Assembly (NCBI GenBank): GCA_963812675.1
Contig: CAWEWR010000021.1
Location: forward strand, 160,438-224,437
Length of the DNA stretch: 64,000 nucleotides
Reading direction: 5' to 3'
DNA from: AP-15 sp963812675
GTDB taxonomy: Bacteria > Pseudomonadota > Alphaproteobacteria > ATCC43930 > CGMCC-115725
The notes beneath the pieces are model-generated. The model searched no databases. It was not told where the DNA came from and worked only from the letters and a program-made list of their open reading frames with translations. Every line of letters starts with the position of its first letter. The first letter of the stretch is position 1. Positions 16,998 to 26,414 of the stretch are shown piece by piece. Made by a program: the position numbers and the translations under genes.

Positions 16998-18533
16998 ATG
17001 GCAGCGCCGCTTCCCTACACCGGCAAAGAGTTTCTCGACAGCCTCGATGACGGGCGGGAGGTGTGGATCTACGGCGAGCGCGTCAAGAACATCACCGAGC
17101 ACCCGGCCTTCCGCAACACGGCGCGTATGATTGCCCGCCTTTACGACGCGCTGCACCGTGATCATGCGGAAAAGAAAGATGTTTTAACCTGCCCGACCGA
17201 ATGGGGCGGGTTCACTCACCGGTATTTTGTCGCACCGCGTTCCGCCGAGGATCAGGTTGGGGCCCGGGAAGCCATTGCCACGTGGTCGCGCCTGACCTAT
17301 GGCTGGCTCGGCCGCTCGCCCGACTATAAGGCGGCGTTCCTCGCCACTCTCGGCGCCAACGCCGAGTTCTACGAGCCCTATCAGGAGAATGCGCGGCGCT
17401 GGTACCGCTTCAGCCAGGAGCGGGTGCCGTTCGTCAATCATGCGATCATCCAGCCGCCGGTCGACCGCAATATGGCTCCCGGTGCTCCGGGCGGCCCCAC
17501 CGATGTCTACGCGCATGTCACCAAGGAGACCGACGCCGGGATTCGGGTCACCGGGGCCAAGGTCGTCGCGACCGGCTCGGCACTGACGCATTTTACCTTT
17601 GTCGCGCATGCCGGCGTTTTGCCGGTGCAGGACAAGAATTTCGCGATCGTCTTTCTGGTGCCGAGCAATGCCGAGGGGATCAAATTCGTCTGCCGCGTCT
17701 CGAACGAGCAGCGTGCGGCGGTGCTCGGCAGCCCGTTCGATTACCCATTGTCGAGCCGCCTCGACGAGAACGATGCGATCTTCATCATGGACGACGTGCT
17801 GGTGCCATGGGAGGACGTGTTTGTCTATGCCGACATCGACAAGGCCAACCGGTTCTTCCCCAACAGCGGGTTTCTGCCGCGCGCGATGCTGCAGGGCTGC
17901 ACCCGCCTGGCGGTCAAGCTCGACTTCATCGTTGGGCTGTTGGCGAAGGCGACCGAGATCGCAGGCACCCGCGGGTTCCGCGGCGTCGAAGCCAATATCG
18001 GCGAGGTGATCGCCTGGCGGAACACGATGTGGGGGCTTTCCGATGCAATGGCCAAGGGTGCCGAGCCGTGGGCCGGCGGCTGCGTATTGCCGGCGATCGA
18101 GCCGGCGATGGGCTACCGCATCCTGGCCCCTGAGGCCTATGTCCAAATCAAGCAGATTATCGAAAAGACCGTCGCCAGTAGCCTGATTTATCTCAACTCG
18201 CATGCGCGGGACTTCAAGACGCCCGAGTTGCGGGGGTACCTCGACCGCTATGTCCGCGGTTCCGGCGGCGTCGGCGCGGTCGAGCGGGTCAAGCTGATGA
18301 AATTGCTATGGGACGCCGTCGGCACCGAATTCGGCGCCCGCCACGAGCTGTACGAAATCAACTACGCCGGCAGCCACGAAGAAATCCGCATTGACGCATT
18401 GCGCGCATCGATCGGCTCCGGCCAGTACGAGCGTTGGAAAAGCTTCGCCGACAGCTGCATGGCCGAATACGATCTCGACGGCTGGACGGTGCCCGACCTA
18501 GTCAACCCGAACGACGTCAGCGCGCTGGGTTAG
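16998..18533 (+). CDS. HpaB-type FADH2-dependent aromatic monooxygenase
   Basis: The 511-residue protein is a full-length member of the 4-hydroxyphenylacetate 3-monooxygenase oxygenase family, which hydroxylates phenols using FADH2 from a separate reductase. Visible family features include GKEFLDSLDDGREVWIYGERV, RVPFVNHAIIQPPVDRN, the ATGSALTHF flavin region and the C-terminal GSHEEIR. No HpaC-type reductase gene lies nearby. The start at 16998 follows AGGGGGA. The substrate could be another phenol, as the family is broad. Confidence 0.85.
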   Translation: MAAPLPYTGKEFLDSLDDGREVWIYGERVKNITEHPAFRNTARMIARLYDALHRDHAEKKDVLTCPTEWGGFTHRYFVAPRSAEDQVGAREAIATWSRLTYGWLGRSPDYKAAFLATLGANAEFYEPYQENARRWYRFSQERVPFVNHAIIQPPVDRNMAPGAPGGPTDVYAHVTKETDAGIRVTGAKVVATGSALTHFTFVAHAGVLPVQDKNFAIVFLVPSNAEGIKFVCRVSNEQRAAVLGSPFDYPLSSRLDENDAIFIMDDVLVPWEDVFVYADIDKANRFFPNSGFLPRAMLQGCTRLAVKLDFIVGLLAKATEIAGTRGFRGVEANIGEVIAWRNTMWGLSDAMAKGAEPWAGGCVLPAIEPAMGYRILAPEAYVQIKQIIEKTVASSLIYLNSHARDFKTPELRGYLDRYVRGSGGVGAVERVKLMKLLWDAVGTEFGARHELYEINYAGSHEEIRIDALRASIGSGQYERWKSFADSCMAEYDLDGWTVPDLVNPNDVSALG

Positions 18534-18548
18534 GTATAAAGTGTCGGC

Positions 18549-20201
18549 TTGCCCACCAAATTTGTTCCGAACGGAACTCTATTTCACCTCTCCCCCCGCC
18601 GGCCGGGGGGAGAGGGCAGGGTGAGGGGGGCCGACGGGCGAGACAGCGCCGCCGCCCACCTCACCCTCCCATCGCTGCGCGACGGGCCCCTCCCTCTCCC
18701 CCCTTCAGGGCGGAGAGGGGCTCTTATATCGAACGCGGTCCGAATTTATGCTTTCGGTGCACTCGCCTATCTATTGTTCATTAGTGCAATTTTGCTCCCG
18801 ATCGGTAACCTTTTATCGGCCGGCTTTACTTTTGAAACCAACTACAATGAAGGGTGGAACGTATACAATGCCGACCGGCTAATCCATGGGGAAATCATTT
18901 ATGACGACGATTACTGGAGGATGAACAACTACCCGATCGGGTCATTCCTGATTATTGTCGGCGCCAATGTTCTGACCGATGATCTCTTGCTGAGCGGACG
19001 ACTGGTCGCGCTGGTCTCCTTCGCGGCGATAGCGGTGCTCGCGGCGATGGCAGTCCGGCGCTTCGGCGGCGGGCGTACCGACGCAGTATTTGGGGCGGGT
19101 TGCGCGGCGGGCTTTTGCTATCTGATGGCGCCGACCTGGATCATCGTCGATGATCCGCAAACTCCGGGCGAAGCCGTCATGCTCGGCGCTCTGGTCAGTT
19201 ACCTCGCGCGCCCACCCGATCACCTCAACTTGCTGCGCACAGCGTTCCTCGTTGTGCTCGGCGGCTTCATCAAGCACAACCTTGTGGCGATCCCCATTGC
19301 GATAACCTTCGATCTGGCATTTCGCTCGCCGCGGCGGGTGGTGTTCTGGCTGGTCTCGTGCGCCGGGTTCGCGACAGGTTTTCTCGGCGTGACGCAAATC
19401 ATCGCCGGGGGCGACTTCATCGATCATCTGATGTCGCCACGGCTCTACCGATGGTATGGCGCTCGATACCACCTGATGAAGTATGTGCGGCTGTTCAAAT
19501 TCCCGCTGGCCGCGATCGCGTTGAGCGCATCGCTGGTTCTGGCTGCCGATCGAATGATCTTAGCGGTTTGGGGCACGATCTCGATTGTCAGCGCGACTTT
19601 CCTATCGGGCTTCGAAGGGACCTCTTACAACATGTTTCAGGATGCCGCGGTGTTCCTCGGAGTCGCCGCAGGCGTCATGATGTCCGGGTTGCGCAAGTCC
19701 GAGTTTCGCGGCCGATTGGCGAGGATACTGGCGAGCGCACTACCATTTCTCGTCGCCCAGCCGATTCTGGCGAGAGCCCCAGATATTGCCGCACAAGTAT
19801 ATCACGCCCCAGCTCTCTTGGATTCGGACCGAAGAAGACAAGAGACGTTTTTGGCTGATGCCAAATTCGTTGCGGACAAGCAGGGATCGGCGATTTGCGA
19901 AAGCCTGCTCATTTGTTATGTGGCCGGGAAGCCTTTCATTCTCGATCCGTTCAACTCACGACAATACATGTTGTCCGGCAGGCTCGATCAAGGCGAGTTG
20001 ATTCGGCGCATTGCCGCTCACGAATTTGCCGTCATTCAGCTTCATGCCGATATTTGTGACGATCCGACGACGCAGTCCTGTCATATCCTGCATTATCGGC
20101 AAAAGGTCGATCGTTTCACGGATGAAGTGCTCTACGCCATCGATCAACACTACGAGCTCGCGCGGCGCTCCGCCTTCGGTTCCTTTTATGTCCCGAAATA
20201 A
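18549..20201 (+). CDS. Polytopic membrane glycosyltransferase-like protein (GT39/PMT type)
   Basis: The product has about ten membrane segments and an early loop FETNYNEGWNVYNADRLIHG ... NNYPIGS like the lipid-linked sugar transferases of the PMT/ArnT class, in which an acidic residue in the first periplasmic loop is catalytic. The start is uncertain. The open frame from 18549 passes through a palindromic repeat (encoding an unnatural Pro/Arg-rich stretch), the first membrane helix begins around 18729, and the only later alternative is TTG 18774, which would cut into that helix. Substrate is unknown. The C-terminal 150 residues are soluble. Confidence 0.7.
   Translation: MPTKFVPNGTLFHLSPRRPGGEGRVRGADGRDSAAAHLTLPSLRDGPLPLPPSGRRGALISNAVRIYAFGALAYLLFISAILLPIGNLLSAGFTFETNYNEGWNVYNADRLIHGEIIYDDDYWRMNNYPIGSFLIIVGANVLTDDLLLSGRLVALVSFAAIAVLAAMAVRRFGGGRTDAVFGAGCAAGFCYLMAPTWIIVDDPQTPGEAVMLGALVSYLARPPDHLNLLRTAFLVVLGGFIKHNLVAIPIAITFDLAFRSPRRVVFWLVSCAGFATGFLGVTQIIAGGDFIDHLMSPRLYRWYGARYHLMKYVRLFKFPLAAIALSASLVLAADRMILAVWGTISIVSATFLSGFEGTSYNMFQDAAVFLGVAAGVMMSGLRKSEFRGRLARILASALPFLVAQPILARAPDIAAQVYHAPALLDSDRRRQETFLADAKFVADKQGSAICESLLICYVAGKPFILDPFNSRQYMLSGRLDQGELIRRIAAHEFAVIQLHADICDDPTTQSCHILHYRQKVDRFTDEVLYAIDQHYELARRSAFGSFYVPK
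18585..18720. repeat. C/T-rich palindromic repeat, copy 3, at the 5' end of a glycosyltransferase gene
   Basis: Two hairpin units are present, with CCCCCCGCCGGCCGGGGGG in the first and CCTCTCCCCCCTTCAGGG followed by CGGAGAGGGG in the second. The repeat lies inside the open frame that leads into the membrane glycosyltransferase, immediately before its first membrane segment. Confidence 0.75.
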
Positions 20202-20303
20202 CCACGTGTTCTCATTGTTTCCCCGCGGCCGGCACGAACACTCCCGGTTGCGAACGCGACGATGCGGCGATAGGCTCCCGGCATACTGACAGGACCCGGT
20301 ATC

Positions 20304-21719
20304 TTGCCTTATCTGAGCACCCGCGACCCTCGCGCCGCGCCGCCGACCCGCTCGTTTACGCAGGTGCTGCTCGCCGGTCTCGCCGAGGATGGCGGGCTCT
20401 ACGTGCCAGACCGGATGCCCGAGCTGGCCGCCGAAATTCCCGGCTTTGCGGGCCTCCCTTATGCCGAGATCGCCGCCCGCATCATGGCCCTGTTCGCCGG
20501 CGAGACTTTTTCGCCGGGCGAATTGCAGCAGCTCACCGCTGCGGCTTACAGCCGGTTTCGCCATGCCGCGGTGGCTCCTTTGGTGCAGCTCGACGAGAGC
20601 CTCTGGCTCCTCGAGCTCTTTCATGGACCCACCCTCGCCTTCAAGGATCTGGCGTTACAATTGGTCGGGCCGATGTTCGATGCGGTCTTGGCCCGGCGCC
20701 GCGAACACGTCACGGTGATCGGCGCGACTTCGGGCGATACCGGCTCCGCCGCGATCGAAGCGTGCCGCGATCGGGAGGCAATCGACATCTTCATCCTCTA
20801 CCCGCATCAGCGCGTCTCCGAGGTGCAGCGCCGGCAGATGACGACAGTCGAAGCGGCCAACGCGCATGCGATCGCGATCGAGGGCACATTCGACGACTGT
20901 CAGGATCTCGTCAAAGCGCTGTTCGCCGATACCGGGTTGCGGCATGAGCTGAACCTGTCGGCGGTGAATTCAATCAACTGGGCCCGAATTGCCACCCAAA
21001 CCATTTATTACGTCGCTGCCGCGGTCGCGCTGGGCGCGCCGGCGGTTTCATTCAGCGTGCCGACCGGCAATTTCGGCAATGTCTATGCCGGACACGTCGC
21101 CCGCCAGATGGGGCTGCCGATTGATCGGCTGGTAATCGGCACCAACCGCAACGATATTCTGGCTCGGTATTTTGCGAGCGGGCGTATGGCGCTCACCGCA
21201 GTCGAGCCGAGCCTCAGCCCGAGCATGGACATCCAGGTGTCGAGCAATTTCGAGCGACTGCTGTTCGAGTTGAAAGGCCGTAATGGCGCCGCTGTCGGCG
21301 AGGCCATGCAAATTTTCCGGCGCACTGGCTCGCTGCCCGAAGATGACCATGCATGGCGCGCCGCGCGCTGCTTGTTTTCTGCCCACAAAGTCGACGACAG
21401 TGAGACCATGGAAACTATCGCCCAGACTTACGCCCGATCGGGAGTGTTGATCGATCCGCATACCGCGGTTGCCGTCGCCGCCGCGCAAGGCGAAATCGCC
21501 GCCCGTGCGAGGGGCACACCGATGATTGCTCTGGGCTGCGCGCATCCGGCCAAGTTTCCCGACGCGGTCGAGCGCGCCACCGGCCTCCGCCCAGGTTTGC
21601 CGCCGCCGCTGGTCGACCTCTTCGACAGGCCTGAGCGGATTGTCGTCGTGCCCAACGACATCGGCGCCGTGAGCCGCTTCATCCGCGGTCGTGCGCGGCG
21701 GGCCGGGGCCGCGGCATGA
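20304..21719 (+). CDS. thrC: Threonine synthase
   Basis: The 471-residue PLP enzyme turns O-phosphohomoserine into threonine. It starts with YLSTRDPRAAPPTRSFTQVLLAGLAEDGGLYVP, a family hallmark. LAFKDLALQ carries the PLP lysine (Lys114), GATSGDTGSAA binds phosphate, and SVPTGNFGN is conserved. The start is a TTG at 20304. Its stop overlaps the M16 peptidase start (ATGA), a common arrangement in this class. Homoserine kinase (thrB) lies 4 kb away on the other strand. Confidence 0.96.
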   Translation: MPYLSTRDPRAAPPTRSFTQVLLAGLAEDGGLYVPDRMPELAAEIPGFAGLPYAEIAARIMALFAGETFSPGELQQLTAAAYSRFRHAAVAPLVQLDESLWLLELFHGPTLAFKDLALQLVGPMFDAVLARRREHVTVIGATSGDTGSAAIEACRDREAIDIFILYPHQRVSEVQRRQMTTVEAANAHAIAIEGTFDDCQDLVKALFADTGLRHELNLSAVNSINWARIATQTIYYVAAAVALGAPAVSFSVPTGNFGNVYAGHVARQMGLPIDRLVIGTNRNDILARYFASGRMALTAVEPSLSPSMDIQVSSNFERLLFELKGRNGAAVGEAMQIFRRTGSLPEDDHAWRAARCLFSAHKVDDSETMETIAQTYARSGVLIDPHTAVAVAAAQGEIAARARGTPMIALGCAHPAKFPDAVERATGLRPGLPPPLVDLFDRPERIVVVPNDIGAVSRFIRGRARRAGAAA

Positions 21720-22975
21720 GGGCCCGGGTTTCGCGGCTGGCGAACGGGTTGCGGGTCGCCACCGACACGGTCCAAACCGTCGATACCGTGTCGCTCGGGA
21801 TCTGGGTCGATGTCGGCACACGGCACGAACCGGCGGCGATCAACGGCGCCGCGCATTTTCTCGAGCACATGGCCTTCAAGGGCACCGAACGGCGCAGCGC
21901 CCGCGACATCGCGGAGGAGATCGAGGCAGTCGGCGGTCACCTCAACGCCTACACCTCCCGCGAGAGCACCGCTTTCTACGCAAAGGTGCTGAAGGAAGAT
22001 GTGCCGCTTGCCCTCGATATCCTCGCGGACATCCTGCAGCACTCCACCTTTGACCCGGAGGAGCTCGAGCGCGAGCGCACGGTCATCTTGCAGGAGATAG
22101 GTCAGGCCAACGACACGCCCGACGACATCATCTTCGATCACTTCCAGGAATGCGCCTATCCCGAGCAGGCGATGGGGCGGCCCGTGCTCGGAAGACCGGA
22201 GATCATCCGGGGCCTCGCTCGCGATGCGATTGTCGCCTATCTGCGCGACCATTACGGCGCGCGCCGGATGGTGCTCGCGGCAGCCGGAAATCTCGAGCAC
22301 GAGCGGCTTGTCGATCTCGCCGACAAGCTGCTTTCGGAGCTTCCGGCCGAGCGCGCGGTCACCACCGAGCCGGCACTCTATACCGGGGGCGACCGGCGCG
22401 AGGACCGGGATCTCGAGCAGCTCCACCTCGTGCTTGGCTTCCCCGGGGTGACGCTGGGTGATCCCGATTATTACGCTGCCTCGGTTTTGTCGACCGCGTT
22501 CGGCGGCGGCATGTCCTCCCGGCTGTTTCAGGAAATTCGCGAGAAGCGGGGGCTGGTCTACGCGATCCATTCCTTTGTCCACGGTTATCGCGACGGCGGC
22601 TTGTTCGGGATCTACGCCGGGACCGGCGAAGAGGAGGCGGCCGAGCTAGCGCCGGCGCTGTGCGAAGAGGCGATCAAGCTGCAGGACGGGTTGACGGCGA
22701 TCGAGCTGAGCCGCGCGAAGGCCCAGATGAAGGCAGGGCTGCTGATGTCGCTCGAGAGCACTTCCGCCCGCTGCGAACAGCTGGCCCAGCACCTGTTGAT
22801 TTACGGGACGCCGTTCGATCCGCCTGAGGTCGTGCGGCGCATCGAGGCGGTCGACGATGCCGCTATTCGGCGGGTCGTGTCACGCTGGCACTCGGCGCCG
22901 CCCACCGTCACCGCGCTGGGGCCGTTGAGCCGATTGGAGGATTACGACAAATTGCAGGCGCGCCTCGTCACTTAG
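21716..22975 (+). CDS. M16-family zinc peptidase (processing-peptidase-like)
   Basis: The 419-residue protein carries the inverted zinc motif HFLEH (His47, Glu50, His51) in NGAAHFLEHMAFKGT, and a third ligand glutamate near 127 in RTVILQE. The C-terminal half includes the FGGGMSSRLFQEIREKRGLVY segment of the pitrilysin/MPP family. It is close in layout to the mitochondrial processing peptidase beta subunit. It is translationally coupled to thrC, a widely kept pairing in alphaproteobacteria. The natural substrate is unknown. Confidence 0.92.
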   Translation: MRARVSRLANGLRVATDTVQTVDTVSLGIWVDVGTRHEPAAINGAAHFLEHMAFKGTERRSARDIAEEIEAVGGHLNAYTSRESTAFYAKVLKEDVPLALDILADILQHSTFDPEELERERTVILQEIGQANDTPDDIIFDHFQECAYPEQAMGRPVLGRPEIIRGLARDAIVAYLRDHYGARRMVLAAAGNLEHERLVDLADKLLSELPAERAVTTEPALYTGGDRREDRDLEQLHLVLGFPGVTLGDPDYYAASVLSTAFGGGMSSRLFQEIREKRGLVYAIHSFVHGYRDGGLFGIYAGTGEEEAAELAPALCEEAIKLQDGLTAIELSRAKAQMKAGLLMSLESTSARCEQLAQHLLIYGTPFDPPEVVRRIEAVDDAAIRRVVSRWHSAPPTVTALGPLSRLEDYDKLQARLVT

Positions 22976-22991
22976 CAGGCACCCAGTATAG

Positions 22992-23600
22992 ATGGCGCCG
23001 CAACGAAAAGCCTTTCCCCGATTGTTTCTGTCCCGGGCCGATCCGTATCGGCTGACCGGCGATCGCGTCTTTCTGCGCCCGCCGGAGCGCGGCGATTACG
23101 AGGCATGGGCGAGCCTGCGCGCGGGCTCGCGAGATTTCCTTTCGCCGTGGGAGCCGAGTTGGCCGCCCGATGCGCTGAGCCGAGTGAATTTTCGGGCGCG
23201 AGTCGCGCGCTATGCCGAAGATTGGCGCACCGACCAAGCCTATAATTTTTTCATCTTCGTGCAGGACGAGACCTTGATCGGCGGCATAGGCCTGTCGAAT
23301 ATTCGGCGCGGCGTTTCGGAGACGGCGAGCCTGGGCTACTGGGTCGGCGAGCCCTTCGCCCGGCAGCGCTACATGACATCGGCGCTGCCTCTCGTGGTCG
23401 ATTTTGCTTTTGAGCGCCTCGGGCTGCATAGGCTCGAAGCTGCCTGCCTCCCGAGCAACACCCCAAGCCGGTCGCTGCTCGCCAAGGCCGGGTTCCAGCA
23501 GGAAGGTTACGCCCGCGAATATCTCTGCATCGCCGGCAAATGGCAGGATCATCTGCTGTTTGCGATCCTGCGCGGCGATCGCGGCGCGGCCCCGAATTAA
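22992..23600 (+). CDS. GNAT N-acetyltransferase, RimJ/RimL-like
   Basis: The 202-residue protein has the GNAT layout of the RimJ-type enzymes: RLTGDRVFLRPPERGDYEAWASLR at the start, LGYWVGEPFARQRYMTSALPLVVDFAFERLGLHRLEAACLPSNTPSRSLLAKAGFQQEGYAREYL for motifs A and B. These transfer acetyl from acetyl-CoA to N-terminal residues of proteins or to small molecules. It lies 16 bases after the M16 peptidase on the same strand and is probably in that transcript. Confidence 0.88.
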   Translation: MAPQRKAFPRLFLSRADPYRLTGDRVFLRPPERGDYEAWASLRAGSRDFLSPWEPSWPPDALSRVNFRARVARYAEDWRTDQAYNFFIFVQDETLIGGIGLSNIRRGVSETASLGYWVGEPFARQRYMTSALPLVVDFAFERLGLHRLEAACLPSNTPSRSLLAKAGFQQEGYAREYLCIAGKWQDHLLFAILRGDRGAAPN

Positions 23601-23635
23601 AGTTGGCGAATTAAAGCCGCGTTGGCGCGGGCGGA

Positions 23636-24205
23636 TCAGGCGTGCCCCGCCTCGCTCGACAGCATCGTCAGATCGACGCCGAGTTTAGCCATCGCCCGCT
23701 GCCATTTTTGGTCGTGGTTAGGATCGAAAATGATCGCATCGTCGGCCGGGACCAAGAGCCAGCGATTGGCTTAAATCTCGGCATCGAGCTGACCCGGGGC
23801 CCAGCCGGCATAGCCGAGGGCAAAGAGGCTGCGGCGCGGGCCCCGTCCCTGCCCGATCGCGCGCAGGACATCGAGAGTGGCAGTCACGGCGATATTGTCG
23901 TTGACGACCAGGGTTGCGTCCTCGTTGTAGTCGGTGGTGTGCAGGACAAAGCCGCGGCCCGCCTCTACCGGACCTCCGTAATGCACCGGGCGCGAACCGG
24001 CCGCGCCGCTGGGCGCAATGTCGAGCTGGGCGAACAACTGGTCCATAGTCAGCGACCCGAGCAGCTTGTTGATGACGAGGCCCATTGCTCCAGCCTCGCC
24101 GCTGTGCGCGCAAACATACACGACCGACCGCGCGAAACGCTCGTCCATCATCTGCGGCATCGCCAATAAAAGCTGGCCCGTCAGTGACATCACCCTGCCC
24201 CGCAA
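23636..24205 (-). pseudogene. YqgE/AlgH-family protein interrupted by an in-frame stop
   Basis: The first 144 codons (from 24205, or ATG 24190) match YqgE/AlgH: SLTGQLLLAMPQMMDERFARSVVYVCAHSGEAGAMGLVINK ... YAGWAPGQLDAEI. A TAA at 23773-23771 then stops translation. The same frame continues without any gap as ANRWLLVPADDAIIFDP...QKWQRAMAKLGVDLTMLSSEAGHA to a TGA at 23636, exactly the expected family C-terminus of about 44 residues. A single-base change of a CAA, AAA or GAA codon would explain it. It is either a real nonsense mutation, giving a truncated protein, or a sequencing error. Confidence 0.85.
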
Positions 24206-24385
24206 CGCAAGCGACCGCCGATCAAGCGCTTCGCTCTCCGCTAGCTATACACCTATACCGGCCTTTTGTTGCCGATTTCGCGTTCAAAAAGGGGGGCGAG
24301 TCGGCACATCGCCGGTGCGGTTTGCCCGGCCGAGCCTCCTGTGTTATCGCTCCCGCCCCCGAACATCTCCCGAGGGATTTCTGAG

Positions 24386-24871
24386 ATGACCATCCAGGTT
24401 GGCGACAAGATACCATCGGCAACGCTCAAACAGATGACCCCGGAGGGGCCGAAGGACATCACCACCGACGAACTCTTCGGCGGAAAGAAGGTTGCCCTTT
24501 TCGCCGTGCCCGGCGCGTTCACTCCGGCCTGCTCACAGCGCCACCTGCCCGGATACGTCGAGAAGGCGGCCGACATCAAAGCCAAGGGCGTGGATGAAAT
24601 CGCCTGCGTTGCGGTCAACGATGTCTTTGTCATGACGGCGTGGGGCAAGGAGCAGAGGGCAGAGGGCAAAGTGCGTATGCTGGCCGACGGCAGCGGCGAT
24701 TTCGTCAGTGCGCTCGGGCTCGAACTCGATCTCTCCAAGATGGGGCTCGGCACCCGCTCGAAGCGGTATTCGATGCTGGTGGACAACGGCGTCGTCAAGT
24801 CGCTCAATGTCGAGCAGCAGCCGGGCCAGGTCGAAGCTTCCGGCGCCGAGGCGATGCTCCGGACGCTTTAG
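24386..24871 (+). CDS. Peroxiredoxin (Prx5 type)
   Basis: The 161-residue thiol peroxidase has the active cysteine in VPGAFTPACSQRHLPGY (Cys49) and the typical GLGTRSKRYSMLVDNGVV segment of Prx5/AhpE-like enzymes. It reduces hydrogen and alkyl peroxides. A second cysteine (Cys74, DEIACVAVND) is buried by family comparison and probably not the resolving one. The ATG at 24386 starts the domain exactly. It faces rnhA tail to tail, the gene arrangement commonly seen with thrB and rnhA. Confidence 0.93.
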   Translation: MTIQVGDKIPSATLKQMTPEGPKDITTDELFGGKKVALFAVPGAFTPACSQRHLPGYVEKAADIKAKGVDEIACVAVNDVFVMTAWGKEQRAEGKVRMLADGSGDFVSALGLELDLSKMGLGTRSKRYSMLVDNGVVKSLNVEQQPGQVEASGAEAMLRTL

Positions 24872-24890
24872 AACCGGCTCGGCGGTCGCT

Positions 24891-25367
24891 CTACCCGCGG
24901 GCCGGTGCGAACCGCGGCTTTCCCCAACTCTCTTCGGCGATGCGGGCCCGCGCGATAGCGTCGGCCCGCTCGTTTTCGGGATGGCCGGAATGGCCGCGCA
25001 CCCATTGCCAATCGACGACGTGCCGGGCCGCCGCGGCATCGAGCCGCTGCCAAAGATCGACATTCTTGACCGGCTGCTTGTCGGCCGTCCGCCAGTCCCG
25101 CCGCTTCCAGCCGTGTATCCATTTCGTGATGCCGTCGCGCAGGTATTGGCTGTCGCTGTAGAGCCGGACGCGGCACGGCCGCTTCAGCGCTTCGAGCCCG
25201 GCGATCGCCGCCATCATCTCCATGCGGTTGTTGGTCGTCTGGGGGTCATAGCCGCTCAATTCCTTTTCGACCTCGCGATAGCGCAATATCGCGGCCCAGC
25301 CGCCGGGGCCCGGATTACCGCGGCAAGCGCCGTCGGTGAAGATCTCGACATCGGCCAGCTCAGGCAT
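24891..25367 (-). CDS. rnhA: Ribonuclease HI
   Basis: The 158-residue enzyme cuts the RNA of RNA-DNA hybrids. All catalytic residues are present: Asp12 in IFTDGACRGNPGPGGW, Glu50 in NNRMEMMAAI, Asp72 in YSDSQYLRDGI, His126 in VRGHSGHPENERADAIAR and Asp136. It overlaps the end of thrB by eight bases, which suggests co-translation. Confidence 0.97.
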   Translation of the reverse strand: MPELADVEIFTDGACRGNPGPGGWAAILRYREVEKELSGYDPQTTNNRMEMMAAIAGLEALKRPCRVRLYSDSQYLRDGITKWIHGWKRRDWRTADKQPVKNVDLWQRLDAAAARHVVDWQWVRGHSGHPENERADAIARARIAEESWGKPRFAPARG

Positions 25368-26325
25368 CGACCCCGTAGCCCGCGATATCGGTGATCCCTT
25401 GGTGGAAGCGCAGCTTGCGCAGATATTCGGCGGGATCCTTGGGCCGGACCAACGCCCCCGCCGGCTGGTTCAGCCAATCGAACAGGCGGGTCAACAGAAA
25501 GCGCAGCGCGCTGCCGCGCGCGAGCAGAGGGAGGGCGGCGAGTTCGGTCGATGAGAGCGGCCGCGCCCGCCGGTAGCTTTCGAGCAGCATCCGCGCCTTC
25601 GTCACGTTGAGACTGCCGTCGGCTTCGAAGCACCAAGCGTTGAGGCAGATCGCCAGATCATAGGCGAGGAAGTCGGTACAGGCGAAATAGAAGTCAATCA
25701 GCCCGGAAATCTCGCGATCTCGGAAGAAGACATTGTCCGGAAAAAGATCGGCGTGGATCACTCCAATCGGTAGGTCGTCCGGCCATTCCGCCTCGACTAG
25801 CGCAAGCTCGGCCTCCAGCTCGCCGGCGAGCTCGGGTTGCACTTCGGCCGCACGGGAGCGGCAAGCTTCGTATAAGCGCCGCCACCCGGCGACCGAGAGA
25901 TCGTTCGCTCGGGTCATCCCGAACGAGCCACCGGCGCGGTGCAGACCGGCGAGCGCGGCGCCGACCGCCGCACAGTGGAAGGGCTGGATACGGCGCGGCC
26001 ACATTCCGGCAAGAAACGTGACTAGCGCTGCCGGGCGACCGCAGAGTTCGCGCAAAGCGATTCCGTCGCGCGCCTTGACCGGTACTGCGCAGGCCACGCC
26101 GTGCTGCGCAAGATGCTCCATCAGCGCGATAAAAAACGGCAGATCGTGTGGCGCGACCCGCTTTTCATATAGGGTCAAGATGAAATTGCCGCGCTCGGTC
26201 GTGACAAGGAAATTCGAGTTCTCGACCCCTTCGGCAATCCCTTTGCAGGACAACACCTCGCCGACTTCGTAGAGTGCGATGAAGGCTCTCAATTCGTCGT
26301 CGGCAACATCGGTATAGACGGCCAT
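25360..26325 (-). CDS. thrB: Homoserine kinase (choline-kinase-like type)
   Basis: The 321-residue kinase is the alphaproteobacterial ThrB of the aminoglycoside-phosphotransferase fold, unrelated to the GHMP ThrB of enterics. It starts MAVYTDVADDELRAFIALYEVG, and shows GVIHADLFPDNVFF (catalytic Asp and Asn) and SGLIDFYFACTDFLAYDLAICLNAW (metal-binding Asp). It phosphorylates homoserine for thrC, encoded upstream in this window. rnhA overlaps its 3' end. Confidence 0.95.
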   Translation of the reverse strand: MAVYTDVADDELRAFIALYEVGEVLSCKGIAEGVENSNFLVTTERGNFILTLYEKRVAPHDLPFFIALMEHLAQHGVACAVPVKARDGIALRELCGRPAALVTFLAGMWPRRIQPFHCAAVGAALAGLHRAGGSFGMTRANDLSVAGWRRLYEACRSRAAEVQPELAGELEAELALVEAEWPDDLPIGVIHADLFPDNVFFRDREISGLIDFYFACTDFLAYDLAICLNAWCFEADGSLNVTKARMLLESYRRARPLSSTELAALPLLARGSALRFLLTRLFDWLNQPAGALVRPKDPAEYLRKLRFHQGITDIAGYGVDA

Positions 26326-26414
26326 CGGGTTTCCGCTTCATCACTCAGCTTCTGATTGCCGGCGACGCCCACGAACGCCGTCCGACATTGGTATTTTCTG
26401 GCCGCCGGAGGCGA

